Shown here: positions 25,267-34,817 of the stretch, piece after piece | How positions within the stretch are numbered: position 1 is the first letter of the stretch | How the letters are laid out: every line of letters begins with the position of its first letter | Assembly (NCBI RefSeq): GCF_016865525.2 | Contig: NZ_CP075169.1 | Location: forward strand, 5,828,337 to 5,892,336 | Length of the DNA: 64,000 bases | Source: Sodalis ligni | GTDB lineage: Bacteria > Pseudomonadota > Gammaproteobacteria > Enterobacterales > Enterobacteriaceae | Direction: 5' to 3' | The notes under the pieces: model-generated | The model's database searches: none | What the model saw: the letters and a program-made list of their open reading frames with translations, nothing else | Told to the model about the DNA's origin: nothing | Position numbers and translations under genes: made by a program

Positions 25267-26810
25267 TTATGGGTTAAACGCGGCGCGCGCAGCAGCAACG
25301 CCAGCGGAATACAGCACATCAGGGCGATGCCAAGCAGGAAAAACGACTCGGAATAGGTCATTACCGCCGCCTGCTGGTTGATTTCATTCGCCAATTGCGC
25401 CATAGCTTGCATTTTGGCATGCCAAATGTCGCCATGCTCGCTGGCGAACAGAGCGGTATTGCCGGACAAACGGCTGTCCGCCAGCGGCGAGTTGGCGGTC
25501 ACGGACTCCCGGATAATGTCGCTGTGCAATTTGTTCTGACGGTCGATAAACACGCCCATCAGCGCCAGGCCCACCGAGCCGCCGAGATTGCGCATCATGT
25601 TATACAGCCCGGCGGCATCCGCCGCTTCTTCATTGCTCACTGCCGCCATCGATGCTTGATTGAGCGGCATCATTGCCATGATTTGCCCGGCGCCCCGCAG
25701 CAGCTGCGAGTAGAAAAAATCATTGCCGGCGCTCTGCGCGGTGAGCGTGGTATCCAGAAAACAGCTCACCGCAAACAGGATAATTCCGGTAATAACCAGC
25801 AAGCGCGCATCCACACGGCCCAGCAGACGCGGCAATATGGGCATCATCAGCAGGCTGGGAATGCCGGAAATCAACAATACGTTACCGGACTGCAGGGCGT
25901 TATAACCGACAATTCCGCTCAGAAACTGCGGCAGTAAATAAAGCACGCAATACAGGCCCATGCCGACGACAAACACGATGACCAGCACGCTGGCAAAACG
26001 CGGGTTGGCCAGCAGGGAGAGGCGAATAACCGCTTTTTTGGCGGTAACCTGGGCTATCGCCAGACAAATGAACCCTACGACCATCACCACCGTCAGCCAA
26101 ATGATGAGGTTCGACTCAAACCAGCGATCCCGCTGGCCCTCCTCCAGCACCACCGTCAAACTGCTCAGAGCCGCGCTCAAGCCGAAAATGCCCAGCCAGT
26201 CCGCTTTGAAAAAGTCGTCCCAGACGGGCTTCTCCGGCGGCAGGCCCAGCAACAATAACAGCACCAGGCCGGCGCTCACCGGAATATTGAGAAAGAAGCA
26301 CCAGTTCCAGCTGACGTTTTCAGCCAGCCAGCCGCCCACCACCGGCCCGAGCACCGGCCCGAGGATAACGATAACGCCGAACAGCGACATCCCCAACGGT
26401 AACTGGCTGCGCGGCAGGCGGGTACGGATAATCATCTGCGCGGTAGGGATCATTGCGCCGCCGGCAAAACCCTGGCCGATTCGGCCGATGATCATTTGCG
26501 CCAAACTGTCGGCGGTGCCGCACATAATGGAAAAAAACGTGAACAGCAGGGCGCAGCCCACCAGGAAATTGCGCAGGCCCAGCAGGCGGCTCAGCCAGCC
26601 CGCCAGCGGGATCATGACGATTTCCGACATCAGGTAGCCGGTGGAAATCCAGGTGCCTTCCGTACCGGTTGCGCCGATTTCGCCCTGGATTTGCGGCAGC
26701 GCCGAGTTGGTTATGGAGATATCCAGCGTCGCCATCAGCGCACCCAGCGCGCCGGCCAGCACGGCTATCCAGTCCGTGATATCGGCTTTTTCCCGCACTG
26801 ACTCACTCAT
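25263..26810 (-). CDS. DHA2-family MFS multidrug efflux transporter (EmrB-like)
   Basis: The protein has 515 residues with 14 predicted membrane segments, the DHA2 topology. Motifs include LDISITNSALPQIQGEIGATGTEGTWISTGYL near the start (about 29-60), IGRIGQGFAGGAMIPTAQMI near 110 and GPVLGPVVGGWLAENVSWNWCFFLNIPV (about 155-180, motif C). The ATG overlaps the EmrA-like stop as ATGA. It expels drugs, bile salts or phenolics by proton antiport. Confidence 0.93.
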   Translation of the reverse strand: MSESVREKADITDWIAVLAGALGALMATLDISITNSALPQIQGEIGATGTEGTWISTGYLMSEIVMIPLAGWLSRLLGLRNFLVGCALLFTFFSIMCGTADSLAQMIIGRIGQGFAGGAMIPTAQMIIRTRLPRSQLPLGMSLFGVIVILGPVLGPVVGGWLAENVSWNWCFFLNIPVSAGLVLLLLLGLPPEKPVWDDFFKADWLGIFGLSAALSSLTVVLEEGQRDRWFESNLIIWLTVVMVVGFICLAIAQVTAKKAVIRLSLLANPRFASVLVIVFVVGMGLYCVLYLLPQFLSGIVGYNALQSGNVLLISGIPSLLMMPILPRLLGRVDARLLVITGIILFAVSCFLDTTLTAQSAGNDFFYSQLLRGAGQIMAMMPLNQASMAAVSNEEAADAAGLYNMMRNLGGSVGLALMGVFIDRQNKLHSDIIRESVTANSPLADSRLSGNTALFASEHGDIWHAKMQAMAQLANEINQQAAVMTYSESFFLLGIALMCCIPLALLLRAPRLTHK

Positions 26811-27910
26811 GGCTGCGTACGCTGCCGGGACGGATGCGTATCCACATCAACAGACACCGACATGCCCGCTACCAGACGTTTCAACTCGTCGGAATGTTCG
26901 GTAATCCGGATGCGCACCGGTACACGCTGGACGATTTTGGTAAAGTTGCCGGTGGCGTTATCCGGCGGCAGCAGCGCAAACAATGAACCGGTGCCGGGGG
27001 CGAAGCTCTCCACCTGGCCCTGGAAGTCATGGTCCGGAAGAGAGTCCACATGCAGCGTGGCCGGCTGGCCGGGACGCATATTGGTCAGTTGCGTTTCCTT
27101 GAAGTTCGCCACCAGATAAATGTCATCATTCGGCACCACGGTTAACAGCCGAGTGCCGGGCTGAACATACTGGCCTACGCGCACGGCGCGGTCGCCTACA
27201 AAACCGTCGATGGGGCTACGGATCACCGTATCGCGCAGATCGATACCGGACTGTTGCCGGTTCGCCCGGGCGGAGGATAATTGCGCTTTGGCTTGTTCAA
27301 TCTGCGCCTGCATAGACCGGATCTGCGCCGAAGCCGATTTCACCGCCGCCACGTTGGCGTCGTAATCCGCCTGCGCCTGGTCCCGGCTACGGCCCAGATC
27401 GGTGAGTTTCTCCTGATTTTCCGCGCCGCTGGCGGCCAGCGGCCGGTAGCGCTGGTATTCGTGCTCCGCATAATGCAGTTGCACCAGCGCCGACCGCTGC
27501 CGCGCCCGCGCCTCTTCTATTTCCGCCTGCTGGCGGGTGATTTCCGCCGTGGCGCGGTCAATATCCGCCTGGTTGGACAAAATAGTGGCGTCCGCCTGGT
27601 CAAGGCGCGCCTGATACTGATCGTCCTCCAACCGCACCACCGGCTGCCCGGCGCCGATCCTCTGGTTATCCTTCACCAGCACCTCGCGCACATAACCCGT
27701 GACCTTCGGTGCCAGCGTCACGCTGTCGGCCTGCAAATAGGCATCGTCGGTGGATTCGCTAAAACGGGCGACCAGCAGCCAGTAAAGCAGCCCCGCCGCC
27801 AGCAGAACGGCGCCCGCCAGCACCAGATAAAGCAGGATGCGGCGTTTTCGACGCGGTCGTATGGGAACAGGAGGCTGTGAAGCGCTAGGAGTTGAAGCTG
27901 TTGTAGCCAT
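26807..27910 (-). CDS. HlyD/EmrA-family membrane fusion protein
   Basis: The protein has 367 residues and is the periplasmic adaptor joining the inner-membrane pump to the outer channel. A single N-terminal membrane anchor lies about 26-49 (ILLYLVLAGAVLLAAGLLYWLLVARF). The lipoyl/barrel-sandwich halves flank an Ala/Gln-rich coiled coil (about 95-215), and the beta-barrel region VRVGQYVQPGTRLLTVVPNDDIYLVANFKETQL follows. It is the first gene of the pump operon, divergent from a TetR gene; two palindromes lie 27 bp and more upstream of its start. Confidence 0.93.
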   Translation of the reverse strand: MATTASTPSASQPPVPIRPRRKRRILLYLVLAGAVLLAAGLLYWLLVARFSESTDDAYLQADSVTLAPKVTGYVREVLVKDNQRIGAGQPVVRLEDDQYQARLDQADATILSNQADIDRATAEITRQQAEIEEARARQRSALVQLHYAEHEYQRYRPLAASGAENQEKLTDLGRSRDQAQADYDANVAAVKSASAQIRSMQAQIEQAKAQLSSARANRQQSGIDLRDTVIRSPIDGFVGDRAVRVGQYVQPGTRLLTVVPNDDIYLVANFKETQLTNMRPGQPATLHVDSLPDHDFQGQVESFAPGTGSLFALLPPDNATGNFTKIVQRVPVRIRITEHSDELKRLVAGMSVSVDVDTHPSRQRTQP

Positions 27911-27937
27911 GGATGACGATAAGCCTTTATGAAATTA

Positions 27938-27969
27938 TTCCAATTGGAACAACTATTCCATATGGAATA
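27938..27969. promoter_or_regulatory. Two tandem palindromic operators between the emrA-like and tetR-like genes
   Basis: A 12-bp perfect palindrome TTCCAATTGGAA (27938-27949) and a 16-bp perfect palindrome TATTCCATATGGAATA (27954-27969) lie with centres 18 bp apart. They share ATTCCA-TGGAA arms and sit in the 136-bp divergent gap. This layout is what a TetR-family repressor binding as two dimers would use, so the downstream TetR protein is the obvious binder. Confidence 0.75.
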
Positions 27970-28046
27970 ATTGTGTCAAGTGATATATTTCCTAATTGTC
28001 CCACCGGTAGGTATAATCGGTACGTTTTTGCACAGGACCTGAAAAT

Positions 28047-28772
28047 ATGCCTAAAAGCATGCAGCCGAAGCGACTCCGCCATCCCTCTTCCGGAGGTTAT
28101 GCCCGCGGGAGCGAAACCCGCCAGCGCATCATCGACAGCGCCATCGAACTGTTTGGCGAATCGGGGTACGAGAGTACGTCCACCCGTCAGATTGCCAAAA
28201 AGGCGGGCGTCAATCCCCCCGCGCTGCAATACTACTTCGACAATAAAGAAGGTTTGTACATCGCCTGCACGGCATCTCTCGTGGAGGAGAATCAGGCATG
28301 GCTCCAGCCTTTTCTGGCGCGGACCCTGGTAAAGAACAGCGCCGATACGGACACCTGCATCGAGACGCTATGCCAAATGCTGGACAGTCTGCTTGAGCGG
28401 ATTTTAAGCAAAAACGCCACCAGCGGCCAGCGGCTGTTTTATGCGCGTATGCGCCTGGGCCAAGGGCCGGGCAAGACCGCGGAAGATTTCAGCAACAAGC
28501 TGTTCGGACAGCTGTTTTCCGGGGCGGTTAAGCTGGTGGCTCGCATCTGCGACAGCCCGATGGACGATGAGATGGTGCAGCTTCGCACCCTGTCATTGCT
28601 TGGCCAGGTCACCACCTTTCACGTCTTGCGCCACACCCTGTTTCCTACCCTGACGGAAACCGGCAGCGTTACGGCGGAAAAAAAAGAGATGATAAAAAAA
28701 TGCATTCGCGAACAAAGCCTGACGCTGATGCACAGTTGGCGTAAGGCATCGGAAAAAACCGCCCCCCATTAG
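28047..28772 (+). CDS. TetR-family transcriptional regulator (CerR-type C-terminal domain)
   Basis: The protein has 241 residues. The TetR DNA-binding domain is at about 21-70 (GSETRQRIIDSAIELFGESGYESTSTRQIAKKAGVNPPALQYYFDNKEGLY). The long C-terminal ligand domain resembles the CerR/DUF1956 group by length and by FYARMRLGQGPGKTAEDF, at moderate certainty. AGGA lies 13 bp before the ATG. It is divergent from the EmrAB-type pump operon and probably represses it through the twin palindromes until a drug or bile-like ligand binds. Confidence 0.9.
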   Translation: MPKSMQPKRLRHPSSGGYARGSETRQRIIDSAIELFGESGYESTSTRQIAKKAGVNPPALQYYFDNKEGLYIACTASLVEENQAWLQPFLARTLVKNSADTDTCIETLCQMLDSLLERILSKNATSGQRLFYARMRLGQGPGKTAEDFSNKLFGQLFSGAVKLVARICDSPMDDEMVQLRTLSLLGQVTTFHVLRHTLFPTLTETGSVTAEKKEMIKKCIREQSLTLMHSWRKASEKTAPH

Positions 28773-28871
28773 CCCCTTCCATGAGAAAATTTTCGGATGG
28801 CTTTGTTGCCCGACGCGCAATGGGCACGATCTTCTATACTTATGGCTTGTTCATCCACAAAGGTGAAAAAC

Positions 28872-29300
28872 ATGACGATCCATAAGAAAGGTCAGGCCCA
28901 TTGGGAAGGCGATATCAAACGCGGTAAAGGTACCGTCTCCACCGAGAGCGGGGCGCTGCAACAGCAGCCCTACGGTTTCAACACCCGTTTCGAGGGCGCG
29001 GCGGGAACCAACCCGGAAGAGCTGATAGGCGCGGCCCATGCCGCCTGTTTTTCCATGGCATTATCCCTGATGCTTGGCGACGAGGGCTTTACGCCTGACA
29101 GCATTGATACCACAGCGGATGTTTCGCTGGATAAAGTTGAAGGCGGATTCGCCATCACTAAAGTAGCATTGAACAGCACGGTGAAGCTGCCGGGCATTGA
29201 TGATGCGGTATTTGAAAAAATCATTCAAAAAGCCAAAGCCGGCTGCCCGGTATCGCAGTTGCTGAAAGCGGAAATAACGCTTCAGTATCATCTTAATTAA
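28872..29300 (+). CDS. osmC: OsmC-family organic hydroperoxide reductase
   Basis: The protein has 142 residues, full length for OsmC. It reduces organic hydroperoxides using two cysteines, both visible: Cys59 in AAHAACFSMAL and Cys125 in AKAGCPVSQLL. The N-terminus IHKKGQAHWEGDIKRGKGTVSTESG is characteristic. AAAGGTG supports ATG 28872 over a TTG-initiated frame from 28797. It is monocistronic, 99 bp after the TetR gene, with a 9-bp-stem hairpin after the stop. Confidence 0.93.
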   Translation: MTIHKKGQAHWEGDIKRGKGTVSTESGALQQQPYGFNTRFEGAAGTNPEELIGAAHAACFSMALSLMLGDEGFTPDSIDTTADVSLDKVEGGFAITKVALNSTVKLPGIDDAVFEKIIQKAKAGCPVSQLLKAEITLQYHLN

Positions 29301-29311
29301 ATTACCCTCTT

Positions 29312-29341
29312 CGCTGTCTCTAATTATCTCTGGAGACAGCG
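29312..29341 (+). terminator. Hairpin after osmC
   Basis: CGCTGTCTC (29312-29320) and GAGACAGCG (29333-29341) form a perfect 9-bp stem 12 bp after the osmC stop. There is no T-run, so termination is likely but not of textbook type. Between it and the next hairpin (29342-29493) the sequence is AT-rich with no gene seen. Confidence 0.5.
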
Positions 29342-29493
29342 ATCGACAGACAAAATGGATAAATTCTGCCTGGTGTCATCTTTTAAATATCATATTTACT
29401 TTTAAAAAAATGAATTTTCATGAATAAAAAAATAACTACGCCATATCAGAATAAATTATTCATGCTTGAATATCAAAGTGATGAACTCCGCCC

Positions 29494-29527
29494 CTGAGGT
29501 TGTTTTTACAAGGTTAAACAACCTCAG
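29494..29527 (-). terminator. Strong hairpin at the end of the deoR-type gene
   Basis: CTGAGGTTGTTT (29494-29505) pairs perfectly with AAACAACCTCAG (29516-29527), a 12-bp stem with a 10-nt loop that includes the deoR stop codon. On the minus strand the trailing sequence is GGGGCGG without a T-run, so it may stabilise the 3' end more than terminate. Confidence 0.5.
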
Positions 29528-30294
29528 ACAGTGATGATTCGAATATCATGTGTCTTGAAAAAGTTAATAAACTCCTTACGTAAACTCTCCTCAACAACCA
29601 TTACATCAATTTCACTTGGGTCGGCGACAACATAACGCGCCACACCAGGAACTTTCTCCGCGGTCAGGGCCACGACGACCTGATTACTCTGTTTGATAAC
29701 GGCCTTCTTGAACTCGCAGTCCTCAAAATCAAAACCCGTCAGCCCGGTTTCCGGAGCCATGGCACAAGCGCCGATAAAAGCCTGGTCGAAGATAATTCCC
29801 CGAAGCTGGTCTACAGCAGTACTGCCTAAGCTCCCACCCGACGCCTTCTGGATGCGTCCACCCAGCACAATCGTTTCACTTTGGGGATGTTTCATCAACT
29901 CAACGGCAATGGCAGGAGAATTTGTTACTGCCGTCAGCCGGATATCCTCAGGCAGTGCTCTGGCAATGGCGAGATTAGTCGTGCCTGAATCAATAAAAAT
30001 ACAGCTATCGGACGTAATTAGTCCCACACAGGCCTGCGCGATCATGTCTTTGTTTGCAATATTCTGCTCTTTGCGATTGATAAAACTGCCGGCTTCCGGT
30101 AGCTGAAGCACTGCCCCGCCGTACACTTTCTTACAGATGCCTTCCTTGCTAAGCTCCTGTAAATCCCGGCGAATGGTGTGTTCAGACACCTTCAATTGCG
30201 CCGCCATTTCCACACAGACCACCCTTCCCTCCTGCTCAAGGATCCGGCGGATCAGGACTTGCCGTTGATTGGGAAAAGCTGCATAATCGAGCAT
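29524..30294 (-). CDS. DeoR-family transcriptional regulator
   Basis: The protein has 256 residues. The N-terminal DeoR helix-turn-helix is RQVLIRRILEQEGRVVCVEMAAQLKVSEHTIRRDLQELSKEG (about 11-52). A DeoR-C sugar-phosphate-binding domain follows, with CIFIDSGTTNLAIARALP and VVLGGRIQKASGGSLG-like motifs. AAGGAA precedes ATG 30294. It is divergent from a VOC-family gene with a 137-bp gap holding two 10-bp direct repeats. The inducer is probably a phosphorylated sugar, but no sugar gene is adjacent. Confidence 0.9.
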   Translation of the reverse strand: MLDYAAFPNQRQVLIRRILEQEGRVVCVEMAAQLKVSEHTIRRDLQELSKEGICKKVYGGAVLQLPEAGSFINRKEQNIANKDMIAQACVGLITSDSCIFIDSGTTNLAIARALPEDIRLTAVTNSPAIAVELMKHPQSETIVLGGRIQKASGGSLGSTAVDQLRGIIFDQAFIGACAMAPETGLTGFDFEDCEFKKAVIKQSNQVVVALTAEKVPGVARYVVADPSEIDVMVVEESLRKEFINFFKTHDIRIITV

Positions 30295-30320
30295 AATAAT
30301 TCCTTATTGGCTCAAACATC

Positions 30321-30340
30321 GAGCATCAATGAGCATAATC
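30321..30340. promoter_or_regulatory. Direct-repeat candidate operator for the DeoR-type regulator
   Basis: GAGCATCAAT (30321-30330) is followed at once by GAGCATAATC (30331-30340): two 10-bp direct repeats, one per helical turn. A further GAGCATAAT lies at 30290-30298 across the deoR start. DeoR-family proteins often bind such repeats, so autoregulation is plausible. Confidence 0.45.
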
Positions 30341-30431
30341 ATGCATACACGATCGGTCTGTCAACACTATTGACCCCCATTATGGGTGAAAAAGATGACA
30401 GCGTCGGCCGCAATTCCTCACGGAGGTTGAA

Positions 30432-30830
30432 ATGAAAATAGCACACGTCGCACTCTGGACCCGTCATCTCGAGGCTCAGGTTGCGTTCTGGCAACGGACT
30501 TTTGGCGGAATCAGTAATGAACGCTATGTCAGCAAAAACCGCGCCGGGTTTGAATCTCACTTCATTACGCTACTGGGGGGACCCACTATTGAACTGATGA
30601 CCTTGCCGGAGTTGCCGGCCGCGCCGGAACATCCGGAGTTTGTCGGCTGGGCGCATATTGCGGTGGATGTGGGCACCAAGGAAGAGGTCGATCGCCTGGC
30701 CGACCATGCCCGTCAACGCGGCACATTATTGAGCCCTGCCCGTATCACGGGCGACGGCTACTACGAAGCCGTGATTGCCGATCCGGAGGGTAATCGGATA
30801 GAGCTGGTGGCTGAGCCGGACGTGAAATAG
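30432..30830 (+). CDS. VOC-family (glyoxalase/bleomycin-resistance-fold) protein
   Basis: The protein has 132 residues with two beta-alpha-beta-beta-beta units. MKIAHVALWTRHLEAQVAFWQRTFGG (His5 as first metal ligand), HIAVDVGTKEEVDRLADHARQRG (second half) and EAVIADPEGNRIELVAE (final Glu ligand) fit glyoxalase-I-like metal sites. CGGAGG lies before the ATG. It is divergent from the DeoR gene and probably under its control. Lyase, isomerase and dioxygenase functions are all possible in this fold. Confidence 0.87.
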   Translation: MKIAHVALWTRHLEAQVAFWQRTFGGISNERYVSKNRAGFESHFITLLGGPTIELMTLPELPAAPEHPEFVGWAHIAVDVGTKEEVDRLADHARQRGTLLSPARITGDGYYEAVIADPEGNRIELVAEPDVK

Positions 30831-31328
30831 GCAAGACACCTACGCGCATCACGATGACCCCACCGGGTCTTCGGCAATTTAATCAAACTCATTGGATAAA
30901 TACGATTAATACCAAATGAAAAATAAGATGAATGTATAATTATCATTATATTTCAATTAATCGAAAACCAATAGAATAATCAGATTATCCTATCCCTATT
31001 GCAGGGTCAATTTTTCATATCGCCAAAATTATTAATAAAAATCAATTGTTAATAATAAGCTTTAGAAATACCTGATTCACCTTAGTTTCATGGGATAATT
31101 ATTATGAAAATCCAATATATAAATGATAATCTCGGCAATGAATGAACCTATTAGAAAACAAAACCCAATATACAAATTAGAATGATGCCAGACAAAAATA
31201 ATGGCAACGGGAAATCATTTGCCACCATAACAATTTACTGAATGAAAAAAGCGACCAGCACCCAGTGTTAACGTGCCGTACAGACGGATATCGGCCAACG
31301 ATAAGGGCGGCGGCATAAGGTCAAAAAT
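30831..31328. other. Long AT-rich intergenic region upstream of the chemotaxis receptor
   Basis: About 500 bases with no convincing gene. A short GACCC/GGGTC hairpin (30854-30867) may end the VOC transcript. The middle (about 30890-31150) is very AT-rich, as in silenced or promoter-rich DNA. The only clear signal is the sigma-28 promoter at its end. Confidence 0.5.
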
Positions 31329-31355
31329 TAAAGTTTTCTGGTTTCTTGCCGTTAT
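31329..31355 (+). promoter_or_regulatory. Sigma-28 (FliA) class 3 flagellar promoter
   Basis: TAAAGTTT (31329-31336), an 11-bp spacer and GCCGTTAT (31348-31355) match the FliA consensus TAAAGTTT-N11-GCCGATAA at 14 of 16 positions. It lies 124 bp before the chemoreceptor start, so the receptor is probably expressed with the flagellar regulon. Confidence 0.8.
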
Positions 31356-31478
31356 ATCACAAATACGATACCCCGTCCCTGGAAGAATTCGGCAGGTACG
31401 GTGCGTCGAGTTGAATTAGCACAAATTAATTGCACTAGTTCCTAAATTTGCTGTTTAAACTATGGAAGTTAATTTTTA

Positions 31479-33134
31479 ATGAAGAATATTTCAGTTCGAC
31501 TTGCGTTGACCGGCGCAATTTCCGTTTTTGCGCTGATGATTTTGGCGATTTCCTGCGCAGGTCTGTTCGCGCTCACGCGCTCAAACGACACTACTGACTT
31601 TGTTCACCAGGCGGATAGCCGGGTAATTCTGATTAATGATGTCTACAAAGATTCTGCACGTACCCGTGCGGGTTTTGCCCTGGTCTATGCCAGCTTATTG
31701 AAAGATGGCAAAGCCGAACCCTGGATTTACAAAAACATCGAGACCACCCACGGGCGCATGCTGGCCAATATCCAACTATTCAAAGGCCTCCCCGTCATGC
31801 TCAGTAGCGACGAAGCTATAAAGACTGAACTGGTCGAGTCGGCGAATGCCTTGAGCCAGCTTCTCGACAAAGCGGAGCATTTGTTGCAGGCGGGGGACGT
31901 GAAAAGCTACTACGATATCAACATACAGGATATCGACAAAGCCGGAGGACGATTTTCCACATCGCTGGAGAAGTATCAGAAAGACACGCGTGAAACTGTA
32001 AACACGCTGGCGCAGATGAGAAACAGCGAATACCGCCAGTTGCTGTGGACGTTGGCAATCGTATTATTCATTACCCTGTTGATAGCCATTACCGTGCTGT
32101 TTTTATTGCGAAACATCATATTGCGGCCACTGAACTATGCCATCGAACAGCTCGATGCGGTGGCGGAAGGCGATTTAACCGCCGACATACGGGTATCAAG
32201 CAAAAACGAAATCGGTAGATTGCTCTTCGCCATTAAGGGAATGCAACAAAACCTGATGCGTCTGGTCACGCAAGTCCGCTTTGGCGCTGAAGAGATAAAC
32301 ATCGGCTCCAGAGAAATTGCGGCAGGCAACACAGACCTCTCGTCCCGCACAGAAGCACAGGCCTCTTCACTTGAAGAAACCGCCGCCTCGATGGAACAGC
32401 TCGCCTCCAACGTCAAGCAAAACGCCGATAATGCGCGACAGACCAGCCAACTCGCCGCCAATGCTTCCCAAATGGCCGAGTCCGGCAGCAAGGCTGTATC
32501 AGAAGTCGTCCAGACAATGAATGCGATTTCTTCCAGTTCCAGCAAAATTTCCGAGATTATCTCGGTAATCGATAGCATCGCTTTCCAGACCAATATACTG
32601 GCGCTAAATGCGGCGGTGGAGGCTGCACGCGCCGGAGAGCAAGGCAAGGGCTTCGCGGTGGTGGCAAGCGAAGTACGCACGCTGGCTCAACGCACCGCCT
32701 CCGCGGCCAAAGAGATCAAATCCCTCATAGAAGACTCCGCAGACAAGGTCAACATAGGCGCAGGGCAGGTGGAGCGCGCCGGTGCAACCATGCATCAACT
32801 CGTTTCGTCAGTGAAGCACGTCACTGACACCGTGGCGGAAATCTCGGCGGCATCACAGGAGCAATCTACCGGTATCGACCAGGTCAACCTCGCGGTTTCG
32901 CAGATGGACGGGGTAACGCAGCAGAATGCCTCGCTGGTGGAACAGTCCTCAGCGGCCAGCGCCTCGCTGATGGAGCAGGTACGCCTGCTGCTTGAAACTA
33001 TTCATGTGTTCAAATTACATGAACCGAAAGGCAGGCCAGAGGAGGTCAAACCAGACATAACTAAAGTATCGCCTCTTCCCGCCAATAAGCCTGCTGAGAA
33101 ACAAAACGACACTGCCGGCTGGGAAACATTCTGA
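31479..33134 (+). CDS. Methyl-accepting chemotaxis protein (Tsr/Tar class)
   Basis: The protein has 551 residues. Membrane segment 1 (about 8-30) and segment 2 (about 188-212) bracket a periplasmic four-helix sensor domain. A HAMP domain ([34 protein letters not shown], about 214-250) and a long cytoplasmic helical hairpin follow. The signalling tip [42 protein letters not shown] (about 367-408) is nearly invariant. It ends in GWETF, the CheR/CheB docking pentapeptide, so it is a high-abundance-type receptor. The start has a weak GGAAG site. Ligand unknown. Confidence 0.95.
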   Translation: MKNISVRLALTGAISVFALMILAISCAGLFALTRSNDTTDFVHQADSRVILINDVYKDSARTRAGFALVYASLLKDGKAEPWIYKNIETTHGRMLANIQLFKGLPVMLSSDEAIKTELVESANALSQLLDKAEHLLQAGDVKSYYDINIQDIDKAGGRFSTSLEKYQKDTRETVNTLAQMRNSEYRQLLWTLAIVLFITLLIAITVLFLLRNIILRPLNYAIEQLDAVAEGDLTADIRVSSKNEIGRLLFAIKGMQQNLMRLVTQVRFGAEEINIGSREIAAGNTDLSSRTEAQASSLEETAASMEQLASNVKQNADNARQTSQLAANASQMAESGSKAVSEVVQTMNAISSSSSKISEIISVIDSIAFQTNILALNAAVEAARAGEQGKGFAVVASEVRTLAQRTASAAKEIKSLIEDSADKVNIGAGQVERAGATMHQLVSSVKHVTDTVAEISAASQEQSTGIDQVNLAVSQMDGVTQQNASLVEQSSAASASLMEQVRLLLETIHVFKLHEPKGRPEEVKPDITKVSPLPANKPAEKQNDTAGWETF

Positions 33135-33369
33135 ATAAGCGATCCGGATAACGTTATACCTTGAATAATTCCAGTTGCGGGAAGGCGGCAACGCATCTGC
33201 TGCTTGAAGTATGACGGGTATACGCCTTTGCCAGACAACGTCACCCCCGGGAATGGACTGACCCTCTTCATTTTTGCCTGGCTGAACGCCTAGCCTTGAC
33301 CAATGACAAAGCGGCCACGGGGGGACTCGATATAATCAGGGCCGTTTGTCTTCTCACTGGTGTGAACGC

Positions 33370-34491
33370 ATGGCTTATCAGCTGAACCTTAACTGGCCCG
33401 AATTTTTAGAAAAATACTGGCAAAAACGACCCGTCATATTAAAGAACGCTTTCCCGGACTTTATCGATCCTATTACGCCGGACGAACTGGCCGGCCTGGC
33501 CATGGAAGCGGAGGTGGACAGCCGCCTGGTAAGCCATGCAAACGGGGAGTGGCAGGCCAGCCACGGGCCGTTTGAACACTTTGATGATCTGGGTGAAACC
33601 GGCTGGTCGCTGCTGGCCCAGGCCGTCAACCATTGGCATGCCCCGTCCGCCGAACTCGTGCGCCCGTTTCGGGTGCTGCCGGACTGGCGTTTGGACGATC
33701 TGATGATCTCCTTTTCCGTACCTGGGGGCGGCGTCGGACCGCATATCGATCAGTACGATGTCTTTATCATCCAGGGAATGGGCCGCCGCCGCTGGCGCGT
33801 CGGCGATAAACTGCCCCTTAGGCAGTTTTGCCCGCATCCGGCGCTGCTGCACGTTGAGCCGTTCACGCCAATCATTGATGAAGACCTCAATGCGGGGGAT
33901 ATTTTGTATATTCCGCCGGGCTTCCCGCACGACGGTTTCACCCACGAAACCGCCCTCAACTACTCGGTGGGTTTCCGCGGACCCAACGGCCGGGATTTAA
34001 TCAGCAGTTTCGCCGACTATGCGCTGGAAAACGATCTCGGCGGCGAGCATTACAGCGATCCTGATTTAACCTGCCGGGAGCATCCGGGACGGGTTGAAGA
34101 TCATGAGCTTAATCGCCTGCGTACGATGATGACCGATATGATTAATCAGCCGGAAGATTTTAAACAGTGGTTTGGCCGCTTCGCCACCACGCCGCGCCAC
34201 GAGCTGGATATCGCTCCCGCCCAGCCGCTCTATAAGAGCGACGAGATTGTCGGCGCGCTGATGGAGGGCCAAGTCTTGAAACGCCTGGACGGTCTGAGGG
34301 TTCTGCAGGTCGGCGACGGCTTCTTCATCAATGGCGAACCGCTGGTTACGGTCAATCCCGACGCCGCCGACGCGCTGTGCCAATATACCTTTATCGGTAA
34401 AAATGAACTGGGGGAGGCGCTTCATCATCCGGCTTTTGCGGCTGAGCTGACCGGGCTGGTTAATCAGGGATACTGGTTCTTTGACGAGTAG
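33370..34491 (+). CDS. roxA: Ribosomal protein uL16 arginine 3-hydroxylase (RoxA/YcfD)
   Basis: The protein has 373 residues and is a JmjC-fold 2-oxoglutarate/Fe(II) oxygenase that hydroxylates an arginine of ribosomal protein L16. The iron site is visible: His125-X-Asp127 in GPHIDQYD and the distal His in PPGFPHDGF (about 187). The N-terminus AYQLNLNWPEFLEKYWQKRPVILKNAF and the end GYWFFDE closely match the E. coli protein. Start ATG 33370 is preferred over a start at 33346 because it gives the family N-terminus. It is the last clearly core-genome gene before the accessory region. Confidence 0.95.
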   Translation: MAYQLNLNWPEFLEKYWQKRPVILKNAFPDFIDPITPDELAGLAMEAEVDSRLVSHANGEWQASHGPFEHFDDLGETGWSLLAQAVNHWHAPSAELVRPFRVLPDWRLDDLMISFSVPGGGVGPHIDQYDVFIIQGMGRRRWRVGDKLPLRQFCPHPALLHVEPFTPIIDEDLNAGDILYIPPGFPHDGFTHETALNYSVGFRGPNGRDLISSFADYALENDLGGEHYSDPDLTCREHPGRVEDHELNRLRTMMTDMINQPEDFKQWFGRFATTPRHELDIAPAQPLYKSDEIVGALMEGQVLKRLDGLRVLQVGDGFFINGEPLVTVNPDAADALCQYTFIGKNELGEALHHPAFAAELTGLVNQGYWFFDE

Positions 34492-34564
34492 AATAAAAGT
34501 GCTGGTAATCGCGGCTTGCTGTAGCGTATATCGTGATGCGATAGGCAAGCCACGTATTTAACAA

Positions 34565-34786
34565 TCATTCCCGCTCCTTGCGGATCTGAATGTCATAATG
34601 AATTCCGTCAGTGTTTCCATCAGCCCATAATCCAAACGCATGCTTATTACTAGCGGGGCGATTATCTGCAAGATTGAAGGCTTCGCGGATTAACTCTGCC
34701 TGAGAGAGATGACGAATAGCGGCCAGATTATCCCATTGCCGGGGATCCTCTTCAGGTAAATCGATCACTAGGGGGTCATCAGCTAC
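34565..34786 (-). pseudogene. Degraded ribbon-helix-helix antitoxin
   Basis: The remains read VIDLPEEDPRQWDNLAAIRHLSQAELIREAF, then a Gly/Asn-rich tail ending in IQIRKERE. They align along the whole length with the intact antitoxin at 59082-59303. An AGGAGT site and ATG exist at about 34784-34797, but the frame hits TAG after three codons, so a 1-2 nt change broke the start. No PIN toxin follows on this strand; RoxA is next. It is a scrap of a vapBC-type pair. Confidence 0.75.
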
Positions 34787-34817
34787 TCCTTAGGGTGATT
34801 TTCGCTTGGCGCTACGC

